Below, piece by piece: positions 33,631 to 42,554 of a stretch of 64,000 nucleotides of DNA. Position numbers and translations under genes: made by a program. The DNA comes from Caldilineaceae bacterium (GTDB taxonomy: Bacteria; Chloroflexota; Anaerolineae; Caldilineales; Caldilineaceae): contig OY282376.1 of assembly GCA_958295845.1 (NCBI GenBank), forward strand, positions 4,415,022-4,479,021, read 5' to 3'. The notes under the pieces are model-generated. The model was not told where the DNA came from. It saw nothing but the letters and a program-made list of their open reading frames with translations, and ran no database searches. Every line of letters starts with the position of its first letter. Positions within the stretch are counted from its first letter, which is position 1.

Positions 33631-35841
33631 ATGACAATTCCGCTTCGTGCTTATATTGCCGGAACTGCAAAAGACGAACACTTTCGCCTCCAACTGGTAA
33701 CAGGAGTGATCCTGTTGGCATTGGGGGCGATTGTCGTGCTGCTGCGCCTTCAGGGGTTGGCCGAAATCCCTCCCAGACTTGATTCTGATGAGGGGATACA
33801 CGGTTTGGATGCTCTTCAGGTGCTGCAGGGAGAGCATGCTGTCTTTTTCGATGCGAATCACGGTCGCGAAGGGCTTATTGTCTATGTTATCGCTCTGTCC
33901 ATCTCAATTCTGGGGCGCACTGAGCTGGCGATTCGTTTGCCAACGGCCCTAGTCAGTGCTGGGGCTGTCTTTGTCGTATTTTGGTTGGGACGAACCCTCT
34001 TTGGGCGAGACGAGGAAAGTGGACAGGCAACCCCGTGGCGCGGTCTGTTTGTCGGGGGAGTCGGGGCTGGACTGCTGGCGGTATCCCTCAGTCAAACGAT
34101 GATCGGGCGCATGGCAATGCGGGGCAACTTTCTTCCGTTCCTTATGCCCCTGTGTATGGTCTTACTCTGGGAAGGATACAGGCAACGGAGTTGGAGGCGG
34201 ATCGCGCTGGCGGGGGCGTGCGCTGGGGTGCTGCCCTACACCTATATAGCGGCGCGTTTTATGGTCCTACTTTTTATTTTTTTTGGTCTGAGTTTTCTGG
34301 TGACGAGCGACTCTGTCAACAGGATAAGAGTGCGGGTTGGTCTGCTGAAGCGGTATCTACCGTGGACTGGTATTTTCGTGGGCGTGGCCGGACTGGTGGC
34401 TGCGCCCATACTGATTCATTTTGCACTGCATCCCGAGGACTTTTTTTCTCGCGGCAGTGAATTATCGATCATCGATTCTGACTTGAGTCAAGGGATTCCC
34501 GTAAGAGAGTTTCTTGTCAACGCTTGGAAGCATCTGTTGCTATTCGGTTTTCACGGTGATCAGGCTTGGGACCGCAATTTCCCTGGCCGCCCGATGCTGA
34601 ACCAATGGGAAGCCCTTTTTCTTTGGCTTGGCGCGGGTGTAGCTTTCTGGCGTTGGCGGCCCGCCCACCGCCTTTTACTGATCTGGCTGGGAGCGCTCGT
34701 ATTGCCAGCCTTTCTGGCCAGAGATATTACCGTCCCCAACACACTGCGTATGATAGGCGCTGTGCCGGCAATCTATCTGCTCACAGGTGTCGGCATGTGG
34801 GAGGCATTCCGATTCTTGACGGGGCGTTTTCTGACTATGCAATGGGGCGTGGTCAGATTGCGTAAGGAAAGTAAGTCGAGGATTGTATTTGCTGCGGCGG
34901 TTTTGGTCGCTGGCTTGGTTCTCTTTCAAGGTGTTACTACCTATCGCATCTATTTCCAGAAGTGGGTGGAACATCGTGAAATAAACAATTCATACGAGAC
35001 ATGGCTGGTAGATTGGGCGTGGACGCTAAACGCGTTGCCGTCCGATGCAGGAACTGTTTACCTGATCCCTGGATACTCGTATACCTACCAGATCGCCAAT
35101 CATTACACTTTCAATTACTTGTATCACGGCGAAGCTTCAGCCCGTACGATTTATATGGGTGCGTCTAATTTAGCACAGGAAATCGAATCTACACTGGCAG
35201 CTAAAGAGAGGGTATCAACGGTAAATGTGGTGGACTGGAACAGCACCAACAGATGGGTAAGGGATGAAACCAGACCTGTTACCTTTTTGCTTAGCAAGTA
35301 CGGGCGATATCTGGGTAGCGACGAATACCCTGACTTTCAGATCCATAACTACGCGGACATCTCTTTGGCGCGTCCCTGGACCTTCTACGAGGAAATTGAG
35401 CCATTGACAGTCCTCTACGATGGCGGGATTACTCTTCACGGAATCGCCTTGGGCCAGAACGAGGTACAACTGTCGTCGCGGCAACCGCTCAACCTGGGGC
35501 AGGAGCGCTCGCTGTGGGGCGTCTTGCAATGGCAAGCGGCCCCTGAGTTGACTGTCGACTATGCGATGTCTTTACGACTGTACGATAGGCAAGGAAAGCT
35601 TGTCCATCAAGCGGATGATCTCATATGGGAACCTGCGGATCACGTGCCTTCAAGCAAATGGCCGAGGGATGAAAAGGTCGATTCTCTGGTCCAGCTTGAA
35701 TTCCCTGACGAACTCCCGCCTGATGAGTACGAATTGCGGTTGGTCGTCTACAATTTCGCAACGCAGGTACCGACTGTTGAGATAGGCGTCTGGCAACCAG
35801 AGACGACCTTGGCGCGCTTGCGCCTGGGAGGGACCCGGTGA
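33631..35841 (+). CDS. GT39/ArnT-like integral membrane glycosyltransferase
   Basis: Polytopic membrane protein of 736 residues. The first loop carries DSDEGIHGLDALQVLQG, the acidic motif of GT-C (PMT/ArnT, PF13231-like) glycosyltransferases that use polyprenyl-phosphate sugars. Roughly ten hydrophobic segments occupy residues 20-440, followed by a soluble C-terminal part of about 290 residues, probably outside the cytoplasm. Base composition is visibly less GC-rich than the neighbours, suggesting different history. It converges with the YfhO gene. The sugar donor and acceptor are unknown. Confidence 0.82.
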   Translation: MTIPLRAYIAGTAKDEHFRLQLVTGVILLALGAIVVLLRLQGLAEIPPRLDSDEGIHGLDALQVLQGEHAVFFDANHGREGLIVYVIALSISILGRTELAIRLPTALVSAGAVFVVFWLGRTLFGRDEESGQATPWRGLFVGGVGAGLLAVSLSQTMIGRMAMRGNFLPFLMPLCMVLLWEGYRQRSWRRIALAGACAGVLPYTYIAARFMVLLFIFFGLSFLVTSDSVNRIRVRVGLLKRYLPWTGIFVGVAGLVAAPILIHFALHPEDFFSRGSELSIIDSDLSQGIPVREFLVNAWKHLLLFGFHGDQAWDRNFPGRPMLNQWEALFLWLGAGVAFWRWRPAHRLLLIWLGALVLPAFLARDITVPNTLRMIGAVPAIYLLTGVGMWEAFRFLTGRFLTMQWGVVRLRKESKSRIVFAAAVLVAGLVLFQGVTTYRIYFQKWVEHREINNSYETWLVDWAWTLNALPSDAGTVYLIPGYSYTYQIANHYTFNYLYHGEASARTIYMGASNLAQEIESTLAAKERVSTVNVVDWNSTNRWVRDETRPVTFLLSKYGRYLGSDEYPDFQIHNYADISLARPWTFYEEIEPLTVLYDGGITLHGIALGQNEVQLSSRQPLNLGQERSLWGVLQWQAAPELTVDYAMSLRLYDRQGKLVHQADDLIWEPADHVPSSKWPRDEKVDSLVQLEFPDELPPDEYELRLVVYNFATQVPTVEIGVWQPETTLARLRLGGTR

Positions 35842-35898
35842 TGGAAGACGGCGCCTATACAGACCAACCATCTGCCAGTTGTAGCAACTCTCGTGAGT

Positions 35899-38394
35899 TT
35901 ATCTTCCTCTCCTGCCTACCCAGCCAACCTGCCACAGGTACAGGCTGGCCAGCAGCAGGATGCCTACGCCAAACAGCGTCAGCCCACGACGCCAGCTGTC
36001 CGGCGCGTACCACAGTCGAATTGTCAGATCTCCCGCGGGCACGGGGAGCGCCCGCAGCGTATAGTTAGCGCGTAATACAGGCGCTGCCGCACCGTTCACC
36101 GTTGCCCGCCAGCCCGGATACCAGACTTCACTTAACACCAGATAGCCCGGCCATTCTGCGCTGGCTGCCAGGAGGATCTCATTCTCGTCGTAGGAGAGGA
36201 TCGAGACAGGCGCGTCCAAGCTCAATGGCGTCGACTCTTCGGGCCCTGGCGAGTGGGCGATGTTCTGCATTAGAACGACAGTATTTGACGGCTCGAAGGT
36301 TGGCTCTTGCAGCGCGGCCAGCACAGCGTTTTCGTCAGGGAGGATCTGCGCCGCGGAAACCAGCCAGGCGCGGGGCAGTGGGTCGGGATTCTCGTAGACG
36401 GCGAGGGGGCCGGGGGCGTCGTAGGCCAGCGTATATTGCTCCGGCAGGGGTGTGCCATCACGCACAAGAACGTAAAGTACGTTGAGCAGATCATAGATGC
36501 GGGTGTGGCGCCCGCCGTTGTTTTCCCAAAGCGTATGCCAGTGGACCAGCTCCAACGGATTGGAAATTCCCCATACATCTTGCAAGCCGGCCAGGGCTGC
36601 AGTGCTTGGCTGCCACAGATCGAGGATCCCTGTACGGGTGTCGATGCGGAAATGGCGGCGGGTTGTACCGGCAGCGGCTGGGCAGCGTTCAGTTTGATTG
36701 GGGACGCAGTCGGCTTCTTCGCCAGCCTGCTCCCGCAGGAAGGCGACAATCTCTGGATGCACAAACTTGCTTGCCGGATCACTCCTGCCTATGTCGATGT
36801 TCGCGCTGGCGGCAAACAGTTCCAGCAGGAGCAGGATAATAAACAGCGCGGCTACGGCGCTAGTCGAAAGGCGTTGGCGCCGGTATAGGGCCAGGAGGAG
36901 CCATACAGCCACCCATACAATAGCGGCAAGAAGCAGTGCCATGCCGGCGGTGGAGGCCCGCTGCAGCGCCACGGGATCCCCGCTGAGCAACCGCGTCGTG
37001 ACAATAAACAGTGGGATGAGGACGAGGAGGAGCGCGGGGCCACTAGTGCGAATCACGGAAAAATACAGTAGAGAATGGGAGGAACGGGGACCGTTGTCTC
37101 CCTTCTTTTCTTTTTGCAGAAAGGCATCCAAACCGATAGCCGCCAGCACGGAAACTGCCAGCGCCCACAGGACGATTGTTCGGGCTGGGGCTTGGAAGTT
37201 ACCATAGACGGGAAGGACCCGAGCCAACCCGCCATGGACAGGTGTGGCGCCTCCGAGCGCTATGGCAAAGCCGAAGAGGCCCAGCGCCAGCCATGGAAAC
37301 AGTTGCCGCCTTTTCTCCGGTATGGGCAGCAGGAACGCGCCAGCCGCGAGGAGGAGTGTTACAAGTCCAGCGTAGGGGAGTTCGACTCGATCCCACGAGC
37401 CCCAGTAAGCAGCAGGTCCTCGTCCGAAGAAGCCTGGCGTCAGTAGACCGATTAAGGCTGGTCCCGGCGCGAGTGAGTAGGAAACAGTGTCCTGATAGCC
37501 GAATTCCGCCCTGAGGGTATGGGGCAACATTTCGAAGGATGGAAGAAGGATCGGCGCGGAGAGCAGCGCGGTCAGGATGAAAATCGCTAGCGGGAACTGA
37601 AGGCTGACCAGGAAGTGTCGAAGGGCGGATCTGTGCGACTGAGCAGTGAAACTTTGCCAATGCTGGACTACCAATAGGCCCAACGAGTAGATCCCGGCGG
37701 ACATGCCGAGATAGTAGCTGCTCTGCGCGTGGCCAGCGTAGTTGGCGACCGCGAAGAGGGCGGCGGCTACACCTGCCCAGGTCAGGCTGCGGCGGGTCAG
37801 GGCACGATGGCAGGCAGCGAGTATCCAGCCACTCCAAGAAAGGACAGCGATGAGATTGAGGTTGCCGAGATGGATGAAGAGGATGTCGCAGAGGCCGAAG
37901 GCGAGTCCGGCCAGGAGTGCGGCGGGCCGGCTGCAGCCGAGGGTGCGAGAGAGGGCGTAGACGCCCAGGCCGGCCCACCAGAGATGGCCGATACTGAAGA
38001 ACTCCATCCAACGATAGTCAAAGGATGGGTTGAGGAGAAAGAGAAGCAGGTTGGGCGGGTAGAGAAAGCCGGCCTGAATGTCGCCGATGAAGGGCGCGCC
38101 GCCGTATAGGTGTGGATTCCAGAGCGGCAGGCTGCCCTGGCTCAGTGTGCGGGCGGCGAATCGATATATTGGGAAGAGGAAGCTGACCAGATCGCCGCCG
38201 TCGGCCGGTCGGTAGGCAACGCCGCTAATGGTGCGCCAGAAGAAGGCGGCAAGCATTGCCGCCAGCAGGGTTGCGCACAGGAGATCCCAACGGCGCTCGT
38301 GGCGGCGAATTGTCAGCCATGCGCCTACGCCGGCCCACAGGAGAAGGATGAGAAGTCCGACGGTGATGGGTAGGAAATCCGATGGTGTACTCAT
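35899..38394 (-). CDS. YfhO-family membrane protein
   Basis: An 831-residue polytopic protein of the YfhO family (PF09586). B. subtilis YfhO takes part in glycosylation of lipoteichoic acid. The N-terminal half has about eleven transmembrane segments with the loop DLVSFLFPIYRFAARTLSQG and the proline-rich SLPLWNPHLYGGAPFIGD motif. The C-terminal half contains a soluble domain ending with EVWYPGWRATVNGAAAPVLR, typical of the family, and a final hydrophobic helix. With the convergent GT39-like gene it suggests cell-surface glycosylation here. Confidence 0.9.
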   Translation of the reverse strand: MSTPSDFLPITVGLLILLLWAGVGAWLTIRRHERRWDLLCATLLAAMLAAFFWRTISGVAYRPADGGDLVSFLFPIYRFAARTLSQGSLPLWNPHLYGGAPFIGDIQAGFLYPPNLLLFLLNPSFDYRWMEFFSIGHLWWAGLGVYALSRTLGCSRPAALLAGLAFGLCDILFIHLGNLNLIAVLSWSGWILAACHRALTRRSLTWAGVAAALFAVANYAGHAQSSYYLGMSAGIYSLGLLVVQHWQSFTAQSHRSALRHFLVSLQFPLAIFILTALLSAPILLPSFEMLPHTLRAEFGYQDTVSYSLAPGPALIGLLTPGFFGRGPAAYWGSWDRVELPYAGLVTLLLAAGAFLLPIPEKRRQLFPWLALGLFGFAIALGGATPVHGGLARVLPVYGNFQAPARTIVLWALAVSVLAAIGLDAFLQKEKKGDNGPRSSHSLLYFSVIRTSGPALLLVLIPLFIVTTRLLSGDPVALQRASTAGMALLLAAIVWVAVWLLLALYRRQRLSTSAVAALFIILLLLELFAASANIDIGRSDPASKFVHPEIVAFLREQAGEEADCVPNQTERCPAAAGTTRRHFRIDTRTGILDLWQPSTAALAGLQDVWGISNPLELVHWHTLWENNGGRHTRIYDLLNVLYVLVRDGTPLPEQYTLAYDAPGPLAVYENPDPLPRAWLVSAAQILPDENAVLAALQEPTFEPSNTVVLMQNIAHSPGPEESTPLSLDAPVSILSYDENEILLAASAEWPGYLVLSEVWYPGWRATVNGAAAPVLRANYTLRALPVPAGDLTIRLWYAPDSWRRGLTLFGVGILLLASLYLWQVGWVGRRGR

Positions 38395-38548
38395 GAAGTG
38401 GGTCGGGGCTGAGAGCCGGCGAAAGGACGTTACAGTGCCGCGATTGATCGCGGGCGAGCACCTCCTGCCGACTCCGCTCTATTTGCAAACTCTATGGTGA
38501 TGAATCTTTACGGTGAACGACCTTCACAGTGGCGCTCCGGCGGCTGTA

Positions 38549-38557
38549 TGGTATAAC
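38549..38557 (+). promoter_or_regulatory. Extended -10 promoter of the amidohydrolase gene
   Basis: TGG followed by TATAAC is an extended -10, about 84 bases before the GTG start. A canonical -35 was not found. Confidence 0.45.
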
Positions 38558-38640
38558 AGATGCAGGGCGAATAAAAGGAATCAGCGGCCCGAAAGAGGTA
38601 GAAGGGCAGATTTTCGGGCAGCTTAGCGTGGGAGCGGCTT

Positions 38641-40239
38641 GTGCAGGCGGATCTGGTTTTGTTCAATGGCAATATTCACACAATGGATCCGGAGCGCCCC
38701 CGAGTTTCGGCGGTGGCGGTCGCGGGCGACCGTTTTGTAGCCACGGGGAGCGACAGCGAAATGCGGTCGCTGCTGGCGCCGAGGGGGCGGGCGGTTGATT
38801 TGCGGGGCGCGACTGTCGTGCCCGGATTCATTGACGCCCACATCCACTTTCTTTCCTACGGTCTAAGTCTGCAGGAGATCGATTTGAGCGGAGTCGGAGC
38901 GCTGTCGTCAGCGTTGGAGAAGGTGGGCCAGAGGGCTGCGGCTACGGAACCCGGTCAGTGGCTCATGGGGCGCGGCTGGGACCAGTCGGTGTGGACGGGC
39001 GGCGCGTTTCCTTCGGCTGCACAGTTGGACACGGTTGCGGAGGCGCATCCGGTCTACCTGGCGCGCAAGTGCGGCCACGCGGCGTGGGTGAACAGCCTGG
39101 CATTGGAACAGGTGGGGATCACAGCGCATACAGAAGACCCGGAGGGCGGCGAGATTGTGCGCGATGGGGAGGGGAAGCCGACGGGTATATTGTTGGAGAA
39201 GGCGATGGAATTGGCGTTCCCATGTATGGCTGAACCGGCGGATGGGGAGGCGGTTGCGGCAGTGCGCCACGCGCAGGAAGTCGTCAACCGGATGGGGATC
39301 GTGGGTGTACATACAAAGGAGGGGGCGGCATCTTTGCGCGCTTTTCAACAGTTGCGGGCGGAGGGAGATCTTACGCTGCGCACGGTGGCACAGATCCCGG
39401 TAGCGGAGCTGGACAGCGCGATCCGGTTGGGGCTGCGCACAGGGCTCGGCGATGAGTTCGTGCGTATTGGCGGGGTGAAGGTGTTCAGTGACGGCGCGCT
39501 GGGACCGCGCACGGCGTGGATGCTGGCGCGGTACGATGGCGAACCTGACAATACAGGCATCGTGGTGACCGGCGCGGAGGAGATGGCGGACATCATTGCC
39601 AGGGCTACGGATGCGGGGCTGGCGGTGGTCACACATGCGATCGGCGACAGGGCGAATCGCATGGTGCTGGACACGCTGGAAGAGAGCCGCCGGGCAGGCC
39701 GTGGGCTGAATTTGCGACACCGCATCGAGCATGCGCAGGTGCTGCATCCGGAGGACATTCACCGCTTTGCGCAGCTGGATATCATCGCGTCGGTGCAGCC
39801 GATCCACGCCACGCAGGATATGCTTCTTGCCGACAGGTATTGGGGGGAGCGGAGCCGCTACGCGTACGCTTTTCGCAGCCTGTGGGACAGTGGGGCCAAG
39901 CTGGCCTTCGGATCGGACGCGCCGGTGGAGACGCCGGACGTGATCCAGGGGATTCATGCGGCGGTTACGCGGATGCGGGCGGACGGCAGCCCGGGGGGTG
40001 ACGGCTGGTATCCTGACGAGCGGCTGACAGTGGAGGAGGCGGTGTGGGCCTATACGGGCGGCGCAGCGTACGCGGGCAGTACGGAGAGCAGCCAGGGCAG
40101 TATTGAGGCGGGCAAGTTGGCTGATCTGGTGGTGTTGTCACAGGACATTTTCACGATCCATCCGATGGCGATATTGGAAACGGACGTGGAGGCTACGCTG
40201 TTTGGCGGCGCGTTTGTGTGGGGGGAGTCGGCCTTTTGA
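38641..40239 (+). CDS. YtcJ-like amidohydrolase (amidohydrolase family 3)
   Basis: Metal-dependent hydrolase of the amidohydrolase superfamily, 532 residues. The metal-binding histidines are H67 and H69 in PGFIDAHIHF. Later ligands lie in VVTHAIGDRAN, RIEHAQVLHPED and AFGSDAPVETPD. The N-terminal NIHTMDPERPRVSAVAV belongs to the composite beta domain. YtcJ-like enzymes act on unknown N-acyl or carbamoyl substrates. The start is GTG at 38641 with GGGAG upstream. Confidence 0.9.
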   Translation: MQADLVLFNGNIHTMDPERPRVSAVAVAGDRFVATGSDSEMRSLLAPRGRAVDLRGATVVPGFIDAHIHFLSYGLSLQEIDLSGVGALSSALEKVGQRAAATEPGQWLMGRGWDQSVWTGGAFPSAAQLDTVAEAHPVYLARKCGHAAWVNSLALEQVGITAHTEDPEGGEIVRDGEGKPTGILLEKAMELAFPCMAEPADGEAVAAVRHAQEVVNRMGIVGVHTKEGAASLRAFQQLRAEGDLTLRTVAQIPVAELDSAIRLGLRTGLGDEFVRIGGVKVFSDGALGPRTAWMLARYDGEPDNTGIVVTGAEEMADIIARATDAGLAVVTHAIGDRANRMVLDTLEESRRAGRGLNLRHRIEHAQVLHPEDIHRFAQLDIIASVQPIHATQDMLLADRYWGERSRYAYAFRSLWDSGAKLAFGSDAPVETPDVIQGIHAAVTRMRADGSPGGDGWYPDERLTVEEAVWAYTGGAAYAGSTESSQGSIEAGKLADLVVLSQDIFTIHPMAILETDVEATLFGGAFVWGESAF

Positions 40240-40316
40240 GATTGCATGGAATGGCGGCGACATTTCTTCGACATAACATACGCGTAGGACCTTCATTCGA
40301 ACCGGCGGTATAGAGA

Positions 40317-41414
40317 ATGACGTTCGTCTCTGGGATGGAGTTGAGCAGACGTTTCTATTGGGAAGCGGTGCGACCGTTGCTGGAGGAGTCGTTCCACGGC
40401 CTGCCTCACAGTGCGGCGTTGATCGGTTCCGGTTCGGAGACGCTGGGGTTTGACGACGAGATTTCGACGGACCATGGCTGGGGGCCGCGGCTGCAGCTTT
40501 TTCTGCGTCGGGATGACTGGGAGACTCACGCTGAAGATATCGACGCGGCGCTGCGCGATGGATTGCCGCACAGTTTTCTGGGTTACCCGACGAATTTCAG
40601 TGAACCGAACCCTGATGACAATGGGGTCCAGCTCCTGGAGGCCACGGAGAGCGGGCCGGTCAATCACAGGGTGGAGACGCAGACGATCGGGGGCTTTTTC
40701 AGAGGCTATCTGAACTTTGACATCGACGGTGCGATCGGAGTATCGGACTGGCTGACTTTCCCACAGCAGAAGCTGCGCACGATAACGGCCGGGGGGGTCT
40801 TCCACGACGAAATCGGGCTGAACGGCATAAGGACGCGGTTCAGCTGGTATCCGCCGGATGTGTGGCGCTATTTGTTGGGGGCGGGTTGGGCTCGCGTCGG
40901 GCAGGAGGAGCATCTGATGGGGCGGGCAGGCCTGGTGGGCGACGAGCTGGGTTCGGCGCTGATCGGGTCGCGGCTGGTCCGGGACCTGATGCGGCTGTGT
41001 TTTCTGATGGAGAGGCGGTTTGCGCCGTACGCCAAATGGTTCGGTACGGCTTTTGCGCAGTTGGAGAGCGCGACGGCCTTGAAAGAGAAACTGCTGGCTG
41101 TTAAGAGGGCGGAAAGTTGGCAGGAACGGGACCGCTGGTTGAGCGAGGCATATCGCGTTGTGGCTGCTCGCCACAACCAATTGGGGCTCACGGAACCGAT
41201 GCCGGAGAGGCCGACGAGCTTCTTTGGGCGGCCGTTTCGCGTAATGGCGTTGCACGGCTTTGCGGATGCGCTGCTGCGACCTATCCGCGACCCGGAGGTG
41301 GCGCAGCTGGCCAAGCGCCGACCCATAGGGAGCATCGACCAGTTCAGTGACAGTACTGATTTGTTGGAGGCGTCGGAGCTAAGGCCGTCGCTGCTAGGGC
41401 TGTACCGACCTTGA
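40317..41414 (+). CDS. DUF4037 nucleotidyltransferase-like protein
   Basis: A 365-residue protein of the DUF4037 type. The segment SAALIGSGSETLGFDDEISTDHGWGP looks like the active-site loop of the nucleotidyltransferase fold (GS followed by two acidic residues), after which an all-helical C-terminal part continues (LRDLMRLCFLMERRFAPYAKWFG). The family often neighbours aminoglycoside-nucleotidyltransferase-like genes but no reaction is known. The second acidic residue reads DHGWGP, where relatives generally have DHDWGP (from memory), so activity may be altered. Confidence 0.82.
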   Translation: MTFVSGMELSRRFYWEAVRPLLEESFHGLPHSAALIGSGSETLGFDDEISTDHGWGPRLQLFLRRDDWETHAEDIDAALRDGLPHSFLGYPTNFSEPNPDDNGVQLLEATESGPVNHRVETQTIGGFFRGYLNFDIDGAIGVSDWLTFPQQKLRTITAGGVFHDEIGLNGIRTRFSWYPPDVWRYLLGAGWARVGQEEHLMGRAGLVGDELGSALIGSRLVRDLMRLCFLMERRFAPYAKWFGTAFAQLESATALKEKLLAVKRAESWQERDRWLSEAYRVVAARHNQLGLTEPMPERPTSFFGRPFRVMALHGFADALLRPIRDPEVAQLAKRRPIGSIDQFSDSTDLLEASELRPSLLGLYRP

Positions 41415-41550
41415 CAGTAGCTCGCGGCGAAGATTTCGGGACATCCGGGTGCTGTTGTTCTGCATGGTCTTACATGGACCGAAGCCAATTCGATACAGGT
41501 TCACATAAACATATTCGATAGAGAAACAGGACACTTTTGGAGACGCTTTG

Positions 41551-42462
41551 ATGCATTCCATACTTACGACTGACCGACTGATTTTGCGTCCCCTTGCGGC
41601 GGCGGATGCGGAGGACCTTTTTGACGCGTATCGCAGGCCGGAGGCGATGGTGTATATGGACGATGCGCCACACACTTCCGCGGCCGAGACAAAAAAGATG
41701 GTCGATGGAATGCTCGACGGGCCAGGGACGGTCTGGACCGTGCGCACGACCGAGGACGGCCCGGCTTTGGGATATGTCGATTACATCGGCAATACGGGCG
41801 TGCCGGGAATGGGCTACTTTCTGCACCCGGACCATTGGGGAAACGGCTATACGAGCGAGGCCGTGCGGGCGGCGCTGGACTACGGCTTTGACGAGATGGG
41901 GCTGGACCGGGTGGAGCTGTGGATCAGTGAGGAGAACAGGGCATCCGTGCGCGTGGCTGAGCGGGTCGGGTTCAGGCGGCGGGGGCGTATGCGGCAGAAG
42001 TACCACCAGGACGAGACCGGCCATGACAAGGTAGTGTACGGCATCACGGCAGAGCAGTGGCGTACAGACCAGCTGGCGGGCAACCCACAAGCTGCATACC
42101 TGCTGGCGCCGATCCTGGCGGTGCCGGATGTGCAGGCCGCGGCGGAGTATTACTGTGACAAGCTGGGCTTTACGATCGGATTTCTGTATGGCGATCCGCC
42201 CGCGCACGCCGGCATTCATCGCGGGGAATGGACGTCAGAGGGCGCGCATATTCAGTTCACACTGACAGACCAGCCCTTGCCGCCGAAACCGCCGGTTGGA
42301 TTTTATATATTCATGGGCGAGGACGTCGACGGTCTGTTTGAGGAATACCAGGAGGCGGGCGTGCACATCGAACGGGAGCCGACTGACGAGCCTTGGGGGA
42401 TGAGGGAGTTTGCAATTCGGGACTGTAATGGGTATTTGCTGCGCTTTGGCAGGCCGAGTTGA
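41551..42462 (+). CDS. GNAT acetyltransferase fused to glyoxalase-fold domain
   Basis: A two-domain protein of 303 residues. Residues 1-172 form a RimJ/RimL-like GNAT acetyltransferase, with TTDRLILRPL at the start, the acetyl-CoA loop HPDHWGNGYTSEAVRAAL and ENRASVRVAERVGF. Residues 178-303 form a vicinal-oxygen-chelate domain (PILAVPDVQAAAEYYCDKLGF to DCNGYLLRFGRP), as in glyoxalase I and bleomycin-resistance proteins. The ATG at 41551 has GGAG eight bases upstream. Together they could modify and bind one toxic compound, or act as a detoxification or resistance protein. Substrates unknown. Confidence 0.9.
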   Translation: MHSILTTDRLILRPLAAADAEDLFDAYRRPEAMVYMDDAPHTSAAETKKMVDGMLDGPGTVWTVRTTEDGPALGYVDYIGNTGVPGMGYFLHPDHWGNGYTSEAVRAALDYGFDEMGLDRVELWISEENRASVRVAERVGFRRRGRMRQKYHQDETGHDKVVYGITAEQWRTDQLAGNPQAAYLLAPILAVPDVQAAAEYYCDKLGFTIGFLYGDPPAHAGIHRGEWTSEGAHIQFTLTDQPLPPKPPVGFYIFMGEDVDGLFEEYQEAGVHIEREPTDEPWGMREFAIRDCNGYLLRFGRPS

Positions 42463-42554
42463 GTGGAAAACCGTTCACCTTCGCTGCGCGCTGACGTTGC
42501 CCCCGCCGACATTTGGAACTGCCGGCAGTTGGTTGCAGTCAGGAGCGTGCTGGG

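Noticed and set aside
38908..39957. 349-codon open frame antisense to the amidohydrolase
   Set aside because: No recognisable motifs, and the sense strand carries all amidohydrolase motifs.
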